A DNA stretch of 12,876 nucleotides from Bryobacteraceae bacterium (lineage in GTDB: Bacteria > Acidobacteriota > Terriglobia > Bryobacterales > Bryobacteraceae), in NCBI GenBank assembly GCA_947456995.1, contig CANGVB010000037.1:1-12876 (forward strand), in the 5' to 3' direction. Each line of letters opens with the position of its first letter. The stretch's first letter is position 1. Below, one piece after another: positions 6,732 to 12,876 of this stretch. The notes under the pieces were generated by a model. That model was given only the letters and a program-made list of their open reading frames with translations. It had not been told where the DNA came from and did no database searches. Both the position numbers and the translations under genes were made by a program.

Positions 6732-7112
6732 ATGAATAGATCAAACGCTATTGGATGGTTCGATCTTTACGTCGAAGATTTGGAGCGCGCCGCTACCTTC
6801 TACGAGTCGGTGTTTCAACTGAAGCTCCCAGTCATGGGAGACCCGACCGGTGAGACCGTCATGCGGGCTTTTCCGGCCGACATGACCACTTACGGCGCTT
6901 CGGGTGCACTGGTGAAGTCCCCGCACGGGCGTCCAGGCATCGGCGGCACCTTGCTCTATTTCAGTGTCGACGACTGCGCGATCGCCTCAGCGCGGGTGGC
7001 TTCCGCCAACGGTAGCATCGTGCGCGAGAAGTTCTCAATCGGGGATTTCGGCTGGGTCGCACTGTGTCGAGATACCGAAGGCAATCTGTTCGGTCTCAAC
7101 TCGAGGCATTGA
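6732..7112 (+). CDS. VOC-superfamily (glyoxalase/bleomycin-resistance-like) protein
   Basis: This 126-aa single-domain protein has two vicinal-oxygen-chelate beta-alpha-beta-beta-beta modules. Module 1 opens with AIGWFDLYVEDLERAATFYESVF, written here in parts: WFDLYVEDLERA (9-20) and FYESVF (23-28). Module 2 opens with LLYFSVDDCAIASARV and closes with GWVALCRDTEGNLFGL (108-122). This resembles the COG3324-type lactoylglutathione-lyase-like proteins, not true glyoxalase I. The usual first metal ligand His is replaced (Trp/Phe at 9-10), so metal-dependent catalysis is uncertain. Substrate unknown. The gene follows the AraC regulator on the same strand. The spacer holds an 8-bp palindrome CGGTACCG (6670-6677) that could be an operator, but this is only a visual match. 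Confidence 0.85.
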   Translation: MNRSNAIGWFDLYVEDLERAATFYESVFQLKLPVMGDPTGETVMRAFPADMTTYGASGALVKSPHGRPGIGGTLLYFSVDDCAIASARVASANGSIVREKFSIGDFGWVALCRDTEGNLFGLNSRH

Positions 7113-7373
7113 GACACTGAATGTGGGCGGGGCCGACCTGACTGAACTCCCGCAAGATCGGTCAGCAGGCTACCGCCCATTCGTAGCGCCGCAGTAGGAC
7201 CGCTCCGTTGGTTCAGCGATGGGTCTCGCAAAACGGCGTAATGTTCACTTAGGATGAGCTCACCGAGGTAGCGATCAAGCCTTCACACACCGAAGATAAA
7301 CGCCTTACTTGGCGCATCGCATCAACCAACCGTCCAGCGCTGCGCGGTATCCCCAGGCGCTTACTCTCTTCCC
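7113..7373. other. 261-bp non-coding stretch at the right edge of the accessory segment
   Basis: No convincing gene, tRNA, transposase remnant or U-tailed terminator was seen on either strand. It separates the VOC gene from the convergent holA stop. It contains the 10-mer tccccaggcg (7350-7359), which also occurs at 5410-5419 on the other side of the accessory genes. This is where the right-hand boundary of the inserted segment should lie. Confidence 0.6.
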
Positions 7374-8435
7374 CTAGCTACTCTTCGCAGTCACCTTCCA
7401 CACAAAGTCTTCCATCACCGTCTTGTCATCAGGGCGAGTGTCCCTGAGCGCCTGATCTGCTGCATACACCAGCAGCATCGCGCGCTTCAGGCGGCCAGGG
7501 GCAAACGCTGTCATCGTCTGCTCCACCTGTTCAGCACGCGCTTTCCACATCGGCGTCCCCAACTTGCTGAAGTGCCCCTGGATCTGCATCGAGCCCTTCA
7601 CCTTTGCCTCGTGTGCGGCCAGCGCCAGTCGAAACTGAGTCGCCAGAAACGCCAGCGCAATCGGCAAATACTCACCTTCCCGAATCAAGGTATCGAGAAT
7701 GTCGAGGCTCTTGGCGCGGTCGCCCCGGCCAATTGCCGCCACCAGGCCGAAGATGTTCGCGGCGCGGGCATTGGGTACCAGCGCGGTAATCGTTTCGTGC
7801 GTAATCGTCTCACCCGGTTTGGCGTGCAGCGAGAGCTTCTCGATTTCGTTGCTGATCCGCGAAGCATCCGCACCCGTCGCTTCAATCAGCAATTCCAACT
7901 CTGGCGCGGCAATCCGAATCTTCTTTTCGGCCGCAAGGTCAATCGCCAGCCGTCGTGCGGCGTCGGGCGTGAAGCGGGGAAATTCTACCTGTGCCTTCAC
8001 GTTGGCAAAGAACTTGCGCAGGTTCTCCACTTTGGTCTTGTCGTCGCCTTCAAAATCGTAGCGGGAACAATCAAACACAATCGTTGTATCGGGCGTAGGA
8101 TTGGCAAGATAGGCGACCAGCTCTTTGGCCCCATTCGATTCTTCATCCTGCTTGGCGCGGCCTCTGGGTACAACGGCCTCGGCACCGGCAACCCAGATCA
8201 GTCTGCGACTGGCGAACAACGACATCGACGCGGCATCGTCCAGAACCTGCGCCACACTCACCTCTGTCAGATCCCAACGGCTCCAGCCGCTTTCGCGGTC
8301 TTCTGGCGTTGGCAGAACGGTTGCGATCAGGGCGTCTTTGCAAAGCGTGCGCATATAGGCGTCCGGGCCGACAAAAAGACAAACGGCCGGAGGCTTCTGT
8401 TTTTGCAGGCCTGTGACAAACTGCTCGGCGTTCAT
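7374..8435 (-). CDS. holA: DNA polymerase III subunit delta
   Basis: The delta subunit opens the beta sliding clamp within the clamp-loader complex at the replication fork. The 353-aa length and the three-part layout fit the family. An N-terminal RecA-like AAA+ fold without a functional P-loop (VCLFVGPDAYMRTLCKDAL; later LFASRRLIWVAGAE and TIVFDCSRYDFEGDDKTK) is followed by a middle helical domain (AAPELELLIEATGADASRISNEIEKLSL) and the C-terminal collar domain (ANIFGLVAAIGRGDRAKSL, LAFLATQFRLAL, RLKRAMLLVYAADQALR). It starts at ATG 8435, two bases after the lptE stop, and is the last gene of the minus-strand run. Its final 131 bp are duplicated as a decayed copy beside rpsT (5246-5376), so its present 3' end may have been supplied during an insertion event. 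Confidence 0.95.
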   Translation of the reverse strand: MNAEQFVTGLQKQKPPAVCLFVGPDAYMRTLCKDALIATVLPTPEDRESGWSRWDLTEVSVAQVLDDAASMSLFASRRLIWVAGAEAVVPRGRAKQDEESNGAKELVAYLANPTPDTTIVFDCSRYDFEGDDKTKVENLRKFFANVKAQVEFPRFTPDAARRLAIDLAAEKKIRIAAPELELLIEATGADASRISNEIEKLSLHAKPGETITHETITALVPNARAANIFGLVAAIGRGDRAKSLDILDTLIREGEYLPIALAFLATQFRLALAAHEAKVKGSMQIQGHFSKLGTPMWKARAEQVEQTMTAFAPGRLKRAMLLVYAADQALRDTRPDDKTVMEDFVWKVTAKSS

Positions 8436-8437
8436 GG

Positions 8438-8956
8438 TTAGAAGTTCTCGAGAATTGCCGTCACTACAGAGGCGGCAACATCGCGGCTCAGCCTCTCGAA
8501 GGCGCTGGTGGATTCATCGAAGTAAGCCTGCGGGTCGGTTGAGATTTCGTAGCGCTGTCTGAAGTCGAGGGCTGGATTGGTATACAGAACCTTGTTCGTA
8601 ACAGCCTGAGTTAGCGTGACGGCCAGGATGGCCTGCACCTGCACACCGGCCGCGCGGCCGCTGGTGGGGTCAAATACGGTTGGGAACGCAAGCACCATGC
8701 TGATGGACCCCTGCAGCACTGCGTCAGCACCGTTGGCATCGGGCAGGATCTGGTATTTCGTACGCGCATGAAACTCGCGCGTCAGCGCAACCGGCAGCCT
8801 CTCGGTGAGCCTGTAATTCGTCGTAGGGTTGTTGAAGGGCGGGATGCCAATCGTCCGTATTTCCTTCGGCATCAAGTCTGCCTTGCCGGCAACGTGATAA
8901 CCGCAGGAAGTGGCACCAACCGCGGCGCTGCTCAAGATAAAGGCCCGGCGTTTCAA
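8438..8956 (-). CDS. lptE: LptE-like LPS-assembly lipoprotein
   Basis: LptE is the outer-membrane lipoprotein plug of the LptD translocon, which inserts LPS into the outer leaflet. The 172-aa protein begins MKRRAFILSSAAVGATSC, a short signal peptide with a lipobox-like end and Cys18 as the likely lipidated residue (the -3 to -1 residues Ala-Thr-Ser are a weak lipobox). CGYHVAG is the usual mature start, followed by IRTIGIPPFNNPTTNYRLTE and an alternating strand/helix body. The start is TTG 8956. It overlaps the preceding stop by four bases (TTGA) and has GGAGAGGA (8964-8971) at good distance, indicating translational coupling to the Asd-like gene. lptE followed by holA is a common gene order. 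LptD is not in the window. Confidence 0.87.
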   Translation of the reverse strand: MKRRAFILSSAAVGATSCGYHVAGKADLMPKEIRTIGIPPFNNPTTNYRLTERLPVALTREFHARTKYQILPDANGADAVLQGSISMVLAFPTVFDPTSGRAAGVQVQAILAVTLTQAVTNKVLYTNPALDFRQRYEISTDPQAYFDESTSAFERLSRDVAASVVTAILENF

Positions 8957-9924
8957 GCTTTGATCCTCTCCATAGCCACCAGAATCGCATTTTGTGAAGT
9001 GATGCGGTGGTTGTCGGCTGCCAGCCAGAACCAGGCGCTGCGCGGGTGGTTGCGATCTGCTTCAATCGCGCCAACGGCAACGCCTTCCTGATTGGCCACC
9101 TGCACGTTATTGGGTGGTTCGAGGTCTTCCCCGCGAATGTCGATGCCCGCTTTGGACAGCACGTCTGCAATGCGCTTCAGGTCTGGCGAGGATTCGAATT
9201 CGATCCAGATCGAAGCGCTGATGCCATGAAATACAGGCGCCTGCGTGAGCCGCAGCGAAGGCAGCGGTACTTTGCCGCCCAGCAGGCTTGCGAGGTTGCG
9301 CTCAATGCGAAGCTCGATCTTCTCAAGCTTGTGCGCGGATTCCTCACCCAGCCGGGCCAGCATGGCAAAGGCTGCCTGTGTGTCGAAAAGTTTCTTCTGC
9401 AGCGTCTGGAAGCTCAGCAGCGCGACAGTTTGTTGCTGCAACTCTGTAATGCCAGGGGTGCCGAATTCGCTTGCCGGCTGGTACAAGTTGGCAACGCTGC
9501 GGGCGATGGGTGCAACCGAGTTCAGCGTTTGCAGAAAGAGGGCCAACATGGTGGCTGCCGGATGGGCGATCACCTCGACGGGGGAAGCCGGTCTTGCGAT
9601 GGGTGCTTCGCTTAGTGGTGAGCGCAGGCGGGCGGTGGGGTCGATTTCAAGAACGCCGGTGAGGTCGATCAGGTCGCGCGTGCGCATTTTGCGAACTTTG
9701 GCGCTCGATTCGAGGTCACCCGCGAGCATCACGATGGCCGCAGCTTCCACTACCTTTTGGTCGAGCGGCGACATCAGCGCCAGGTCGTCTTCATCGCGGA
9801 CAAGAGTCTTGCCCTCGTCGTCGGTGGTGTCCATCGGATGCACGTCAAAGTCTTTTGCGTGCTCGCGGATTTCGCGGCCCAGCAGTGTCTGGCCGCCAAC
9901 AAGGGCGAGCTTTGGTTTAGCCAA
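8953..9924 (-). CDS. Asd/ArgC-like protein lacking catalytic residues
   Basis: This 323-aa relative of aspartate-semialdehyde dehydrogenase keeps the overall design. It has a Rossmann start (LALVGGQTLLGRE, a degraded form of GATGxVG), DLIDLTG, the central HPAAT (121-125), LYQPASEFGTPGITELQQQ (148-165) and a C-terminal strand PVFHGISASIWIEF. In true enzymes the central motif is NPNCT with the nucleophilic Cys; here Ala124 takes that place. The Arg and His of the RxPxxxGH-type substrate motif are Gln228 and Ile235. It is therefore unlikely to be a dehydrogenase. The start TTG 9924 is preferred over upstream in-frame codons because GGAGA (9934-9938) lies 9 bases before it; it overlaps the pssA end by 8 bases. 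It sits between pssA and lptE, so an envelope or structural role is possible, but the function is unknown. Confidence 0.85.
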   Translation of the reverse strand: MAKPKLALVGGQTLLGREIREHAKDFDVHPMDTTDDEGKTLVRDEDDLALMSPLDQKVVEAAAIVMLAGDLESSAKVRKMRTRDLIDLTGVLEIDPTARLRSPLSEAPIARPASPVEVIAHPAATMLALFLQTLNSVAPIARSVANLYQPASEFGTPGITELQQQTVALLSFQTLQKKLFDTQAAFAMLARLGEESAHKLEKIELRIERNLASLLGGKVPLPSLRLTQAPVFHGISASIWIEFESSPDLKRIADVLSKAGIDIRGEDLEPPNNVQVANQEGVAVGAIEADRNHPRSAWFWLAADNHRITSQNAILVAMERIKA

Positions 9925-10810
9925 GCGAGGGGTTCTCCGTTGCGGTTGGAATCGCTGCCGGCTTACGCCGCAGCAGGCCGCCAATGCGCACCAGGATCCC
10001 GCTGGCCGTATAGGTGAGACACATCAGAAAGAGCACTGGCTGCGAATAGTTCCACACCATAAAGATGACGCTGCCGACAAAGATGATGCTCAGCGGCGAT
10101 CGGGGCTGCAGCAGGTTCAGATCTTTGAAGCTGCGGTAGCGCCAGGTGCTCACCATCAGAAAGCTCATCAGCGCGAGCAGGCCCAGCCACATCAGCGAAA
10201 CAATCCAGTTTTCGATCGGCACGCTGTCGGCAAAATAAACAATGCTTGCAATAAAGGCAGCCGCGGCTGGGATCGGCAGCCCAACGAAATACTTGCGATC
10301 CGGCCGCCCGGGATTCTTCGGCACCGGGTTGGTTACCACGTTAAAGCGCGCCAGACGGGCTGCCCCGCAGAGCAGGTAAACGAAGGAAAGAAAGTAGCCG
10401 CCCTGCAAAATCTCATTGCGAAAGGCCGGCTCGATATTGTGACTCACGAAAAAGAAGCCCCAACAGAAGGCCAGCACCGCCGGTGCGATTCCAAAGGTAA
10501 TTACGTCGGCAAGGGAATCCAGCTCACGGCCAAAATCGCTGACAGTATTCGTCATTCGGGCAATGCGCCCATCGAGGCCATCACAGGCGACAGCAACTCC
10601 GATGAGCTGCGCGGCAAGGGCATACTCAGGGATAGAAACCGCACCCTGCTGCGTTGCCTTCAGCGTGCCCTCAATGGTTTTTGTAATCGCAAGAAAGCCG
10701 AAAAAAACGTTGGCGGAGGTAAAGAGCGTGGGCAGGGCATAGGCAGCGCGCCTCGGCCTGCGTTCCGGGCTCTTGGGGTCGATGAGGCGTTCTGAGAGGC
10801 GCAATGGCAT
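9917..10810 (-). CDS. pssA: CDP-diacylglycerol-serine O-phosphatidyltransferase
   Basis: This integral membrane enzyme makes phosphatidylserine from CDP-diacylglycerol and L-serine. The 297-aa sequence carries the full CDP-alcohol phosphotransferase signature DG(x)2AR(x)8G(x)3D(x)3D. The residues are Asp80, Gly81, Ala84, Arg85, Gly94, Asp98 and Asp102, in LDGRIARM and GRELDSLAD. Several hydrophobic segments follow (around 28-42, 106-122, 186-200, 205-222, 238-250, 255-270). The N-terminal ~20 residues are charged and presumably cytoplasmic, and the C-terminus is basic. It starts at ATG 10810, seven bases after the psd stop, and its product is the substrate of Psd, so the pair makes phosphatidylethanolamine. 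It overlaps the following Asd-like gene by 8 bases. The neighbour Psd decides in favour of serine over other alcohols as substrate. Confidence 0.94.
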   Translation of the reverse strand: MPLRLSERLIDPKSPERRPRRAAYALPTLFTSANVFFGFLAITKTIEGTLKATQQGAVSIPEYALAAQLIGVAVACDGLDGRIARMTNTVSDFGRELDSLADVITFGIAPAVLAFCWGFFFVSHNIEPAFRNEILQGGYFLSFVYLLCGAARLARFNVVTNPVPKNPGRPDRKYFVGLPIPAAAAFIASIVYFADSVPIENWIVSLMWLGLLALMSFLMVSTWRYRSFKDLNLLQPRSPLSIIFVGSVIFMVWNYSQPVLFLMCLTYTASGILVRIGGLLRRKPAAIPTATENPSLG

Positions 10811-10817
10811 GCTGTGT

Positions 10818-11423
10818 TTATTTCACTCGCTTGGCGATAACGCTTGAGCCGGCCGAAACACGGTCGCCAAGTGTCACACTCAGCTTCCAGTCGGCGTTAA
10901 ACAATACATCGACTCGTGAGCCAAATTTGATCAGGCCCACACGTTCGCCTCGTTCTACTGTATCGCCAGTGTCTTTGTACCAGACGATGCGACGGGCGAT
11001 CAGGCCGGCGATCTGGCTGAATTCAATCGTTGGGCCTTCGCCTTCCACAACGAAGGTGTTCTGTTCGTTCTCAGTGCCGGCAGCGTCGTTGCTGGCCACA
11101 AGAAACTTGCCGGGCTTGTAGGTACGACGTGTGATCTTGCCGGCGATGGGGGTGCGGTTGACGTGCACGTCAAACACGTTCAGAAAGATGCCGAGGCGCG
11201 TGCGGCCGTCGGGGTCTTTGGTGATCGAAACCACTTTGCCGTCAGCCGGCGAAACGGCGACAGGCCCCTCGGCGATCACACGATTCGGATCGCGGAAGAA
11301 CCACAGGCAAAAGATCGCAAGGATGTAAAAAGGGACGCCCAGCCAGGCAGTTTTTGTCAGGTAGCCCGTCAGCGCACCAACCAGGGCGAGCACAAGGGCG
11401 TACCAAATACCAGTAATAACCAT
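10818..11423 (-). CDS. psd: Phosphatidylserine decarboxylase (short pyruvoyl type)
   Basis: Psd converts phosphatidylserine to phosphatidylethanolamine at the inner membrane. The 201-aa length and motifs identify the short, PSD-B/archaeal-like class. It has an N-terminal membrane anchor (about residues 5-43, two hydrophobic segments), SPADGKV (58-64, with Asp61), NVFDVHVNR (82-90, with His87), TENEQN (117-122), and FGSR (167-170), where chain cleavage before Ser169 would create the pyruvoyl group. The protein should thus be processed into a ~168-residue beta chain and a ~33-residue alpha chain. The start ATG 11423 has GAGG only 3 bases upstream. It lies 13 bases after the PilZ gene and 7 bases before pssA, forming a complete PS-to-PE module. 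Confidence 0.95.
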   Translation of the reverse strand: MVITGIWYALVLALVGALTGYLTKTAWLGVPFYILAIFCLWFFRDPNRVIAEGPVAVSPADGKVVSITKDPDGRTRLGIFLNVFDVHVNRTPIAGKITRRTYKPGKFLVASNDAAGTENEQNTFVVEGEGPTIEFSQIAGLIARRIVWYKDTGDTVERGERVGLIKFGSRVDVLFNADWKLSVTLGDRVSAGSSVIAKRVK

Positions 11424-11436
11424 GAACCTCTATTAT

Positions 11437-11745
11437 CTATGTCCAGCGCTGTACTTTGGGCTTGGCAGCGATCGAATAAAACAGTTCGAGGCCAATTCGG
11501 TACTTTAATCCCTTTTGCCGGCAGTAGCGGACGCTCGCCGAGCCGTCGATCTCCCAGGCCGGAACCTTGATCAGCACGGTTTGCCGCAACGGCAGTTTGC
11601 GGGCCATCTCGATCATGGCCCCGTTATCGGCCAGGTTCGTCAGTACGATTTTTTCGGTCATGCTGTCGCCCGATTCAGTTTGCCAGGAGATGCTGCCGGG
11701 ATCGTTAACTTCAATGCGCTGGGAACGGCGTTTTTCTGTTGCCAT
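11437..11745 (-). CDS. PilZ-domain protein
   Basis: This is a 102-aa single PilZ domain, a fold that often binds cyclic di-GMP. It shows the N-terminal RxxxR motif (Arg6 to Arg10 in RRSQRIEV), the second motif as NLADNG (37-42) and the closing strand YRIGLEL. In the second motif ((D/N)xSxxG) the Ser is replaced by Ala39, so nucleotide binding may be weakened; this is visible but its effect is not proven. ATG 11745 is chosen because the PilZ pattern begins six residues later. A longer frame reaching 11898 would run 139 bases into the helicase gene. It lies 14 bases after the helicase stop and 13 bases before psd, so it is likely co-transcribed with lipid genes. Confidence 0.85.
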   Translation of the reverse strand: MATEKRRSQRIEVNDPGSISWQTESGDSMTEKIVLTNLADNGAMIEMARKLPLRQTVLIKVPAWEIDGSASVRYCRQKGLKYRIGLELFYSIAAKPKVQRWT

Positions 11746-11759
11746 GGCTGCGCCTGATT

Positions 11760-12876
11760 CTAGAACGGAACTTCGTCGTTTGCAATGGCCGGCGCCATCC
11801 CCTGGTGCAGCAGACGCAGAATGGCGAGTGCGCCTTCTTTGCCTCGCTCGCCCACTTCGCCCACCGGCCCGACACAAGACGGGCAGCCTGCCTCGCAAGT
11901 GCAGGCCGAAATCAGCTCCTCTGCCCCCTCAAGCAATCGCTTGGTCTGGTTGTAGAGCGGCAGGGATTGGCCAATGCCGCCGGGATAGGTGTCGTAGAGA
12001 TAAAGGTTCGGCTCCCAGGCCACAAGGCCTCCGGCGATCTCTTCCGTCAGCGACGTCCCGATATCGCGAGGGTCACACATCACCAGCATCGAGGCGACAG
12101 CCCTTAGCGCATTCGCCAGGCCTGCCAGGCCATTTGCACGCTCAGACGGCGAAAACTCCGTGAGTTGCGCAAGAAAGTCCGCAGGGCAGTGCAGCCACCA
12201 AGCCGTTGTATGCATCTCCTGCTCGGGCATCGAGAGATTCCCGGCGCCCACATTCTCAAGCGTGTAGAACTTCACCTTCTTGAAGCCGACAATCTGACGG
12301 TTCACGCGGACATCGCCGTGGCAAGCCCGGGCGCGCTGGATCGGGCGCTGATCGAATTCCTCAAGTACCTTTACCTGCGTGTAGTCGATGGCGTCGGTGA
12401 AGTAGTCACAATCGACCCGCCGCACGAAAGCCTTGCGCTGCTCGTAGTCGAATTTTTCTACCTGATACTGCTTTGCCTCATGCAGGTAAATCGCCTTCTC
12501 GTGCAGCGTCACCAGCGCCACCGGAAACGAAACCTCGGCAATGATGTTGTTGTTATTGGTGGTGTCAATGACGACGAAGTTGTCGCTGGTCACTGCCCGC
12601 AGGCTGATTGCATCGGCCGGGTAGCTGTCGCTGGTCCAGTGCCAGGCTTTGGCTGAATGATTCACCAGCCCCAGGTCGGCAAGAAACTGGCAAAGCTCTG
12701 CCGTGTCGTGTGGCCCGAACTTTTCGCCTTCCTTGATCGGCAGCTCAAAGGCCGCGCACTTCAGATGATTGATCAGGATCTCGGTATTGTCCGGGTTGAT
12801 CGTCGCGCGCTCTGGCGGCTGGCCAAAGAAGTATTCCGGATGCTCAACGATGAATTGATCAAGCGGAGCAGAGCTC
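11760..12876 (-). CDS. DEAD/DEAH-box helicase, MrfA/YprA-type C-terminal part (5' end outside window)
   Basis: This is the last 371 residues of a large SF2 helicase. The frame stays open to the right window edge, so the ATPase motifs lie outside. What is visible is the MZB/DUF1998 C-terminal region: PLDQFIVEHPEYFFGQPPER and EILINHLKCAAFELP near the edge, then WHWTSDSYPAD, SDNFVVIDTTN, LHEKAIYLHEAKQY, VGFKKVKFYT, PEQEMHTTAWWL, YLYDTYPGGIG, and the zinc-binding cluster CTCEAGCPSC (C-x-C-x3-C-x2-C). The same cluster type marks B. subtilis MrfA, which takes part in repair of mitomycin C lesions. It is the first gene of the minus-strand run seen here. A GTG at 12665 is an internal codon, not a start. 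Family assignment is firm; the repair role is by analogy. Confidence 0.92.
   Translation of the reverse strand, partial: SSAPLDQFIVEHPEYFFGQPPERATINPDNTEILINHLKCAAFELPIKEGEKFGPHDTAELCQFLADLGLVNHSAKAWHWTSDSYPADAISLRAVTSDNFVVIDTTNNNNIIAEVSFPVALVTLHEKAIYLHEAKQYQVEKFDYEQRKAFVRRVDCDYFTDAIDYTQVKVLEEFDQRPIQRARACHGDVRVNRQIVGFKKVKFYTLENVGAGNLSMPEQEMHTTAWWLHCPADFLAQLTEFSPSERANGLAGLANALRAVASMLVMCDPRDIGTSLTEEIAGGLVAWEPNLYLYDTYPGGIGQSLPLYNQTKRLLEGAEELISACTCEAGCPSCVGPVGEVGERGKEGALAILRLLHQGMAPAIANDEVPF

Noticed and set aside
5377..7373. Insertion sequence or integrative element with its own recombinase
   Set aside because: No integrase, transposase or terminal inverted repeats were found. The segment is bounded only by the holA duplication and short direct repeats, so no element type is claimed.
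7572..8441. Plus-strand open frame of 289 codons
   Set aside because: It is antisense to holA, with no recognisable domain and no Shine-Dalgarno.
9245..10795. Long plus-strand open frame of about 516 codons
   Set aside because: It lies antisense to the Asd-like gene and pssA, both of which have clear family motifs. Its translation is low-complexity and resembles no protein family; high GC makes such antisense frames common.
11746..11898. N-terminal extension of the PilZ protein to 153 residues
   Set aside because: The extra residues are Arg-rich, overlap the helicase coding region in another frame, and precede the natural PilZ start.
1..12876. CRISPR array, tRNA or rRNA genes
   Set aside because: No regularly spaced repeats, cloverleaf-like sequences or rRNA motifs were seen on either strand.

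Overview
The window looks like chromosomal DNA of a Gram-negative (diderm) bacterium. It encodes a TolC-type outer-membrane protein, an LptE-like LPS-assembly lipoprotein and a secreted protein with a C-terminal PEP-CTERM sorting tail (VPEP, hydrophobic stretch, RWRRA). PEP-CTERM, a moderately high GC content, and a pssA / Asd-like / lptE / holA series together suggest an acidobacterium, possibly near Solibacter/Bryobacter. That assignment is inference from gene content; no rRNA or tRNA gene is visible.

Layout. (1) 1-3038, + strand: the 3' part of a TolC-family gene, followed without a gap by mutL, which has intact ATPase and endonuclease motifs. (2) 3035-4246, - strand: thiG (thiazole synthase), then a small NTF2/SnoaL-like gene 9 bases later. 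The latter converges on mutL so tightly that both stop codons lie in one CTAG. (3) 4289-5245, + strand: a recognisable promoter, a secreted PEP-CTERM protein and rpsT (ribosomal protein S20). (4) 5246-7373: an accessory segment with an orphan BrnA-like antitoxin (-), an AraC-type regulator (+) and a VOC/glyoxalase-like protein (+). (5) 7374-12876, - strand: a tightly packed run read from the right edge: DEAD/DEAH (MrfA/YprA-type, DUF1998) helicase (5' end outside the window), PilZ protein, psd, pssA, an Asd/ArgC-like protein lacking its catalytic residues, lptE, holA. Spacings are -8 to +14 bases, so it is probably one transcription unit. It joins envelope lipid synthesis (phosphatidylserine to phosphatidylethanolamine, LPS export) with DNA metabolism.

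The most interesting signal is at the edges of region 4. Directly after the rpsT stop codon lies a 131-bp copy of the 3' end of holA (5246-5376). It is colinear and ungapped with 7374-7504, about 79% identical by hand count, in frame, and its stop codon aligns with the holA stop. The simplest reading is that rpsT and holA were once convergent neighbours. About 2.1 kb then entered between them, leaving one holA 3' end beside rpsT and one on the intact gene. On the rpsT-sense strand the relic forms two perfect tandem hairpins, and every stem difference from the intact copy improves pairing, so the relic may now serve as the rpsT 3' UTR or terminator.

The second notable point is the Asd-like protein in the lipid/LPS run. 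It keeps the semialdehyde-dehydrogenase fold signatures but has Ala, Gln and Ile where the catalytic Cys, Arg and His should be, which suggests a non-enzymatic role. No CRISPR array, integrase, transposase or complete novel defence system can be supported in this window.
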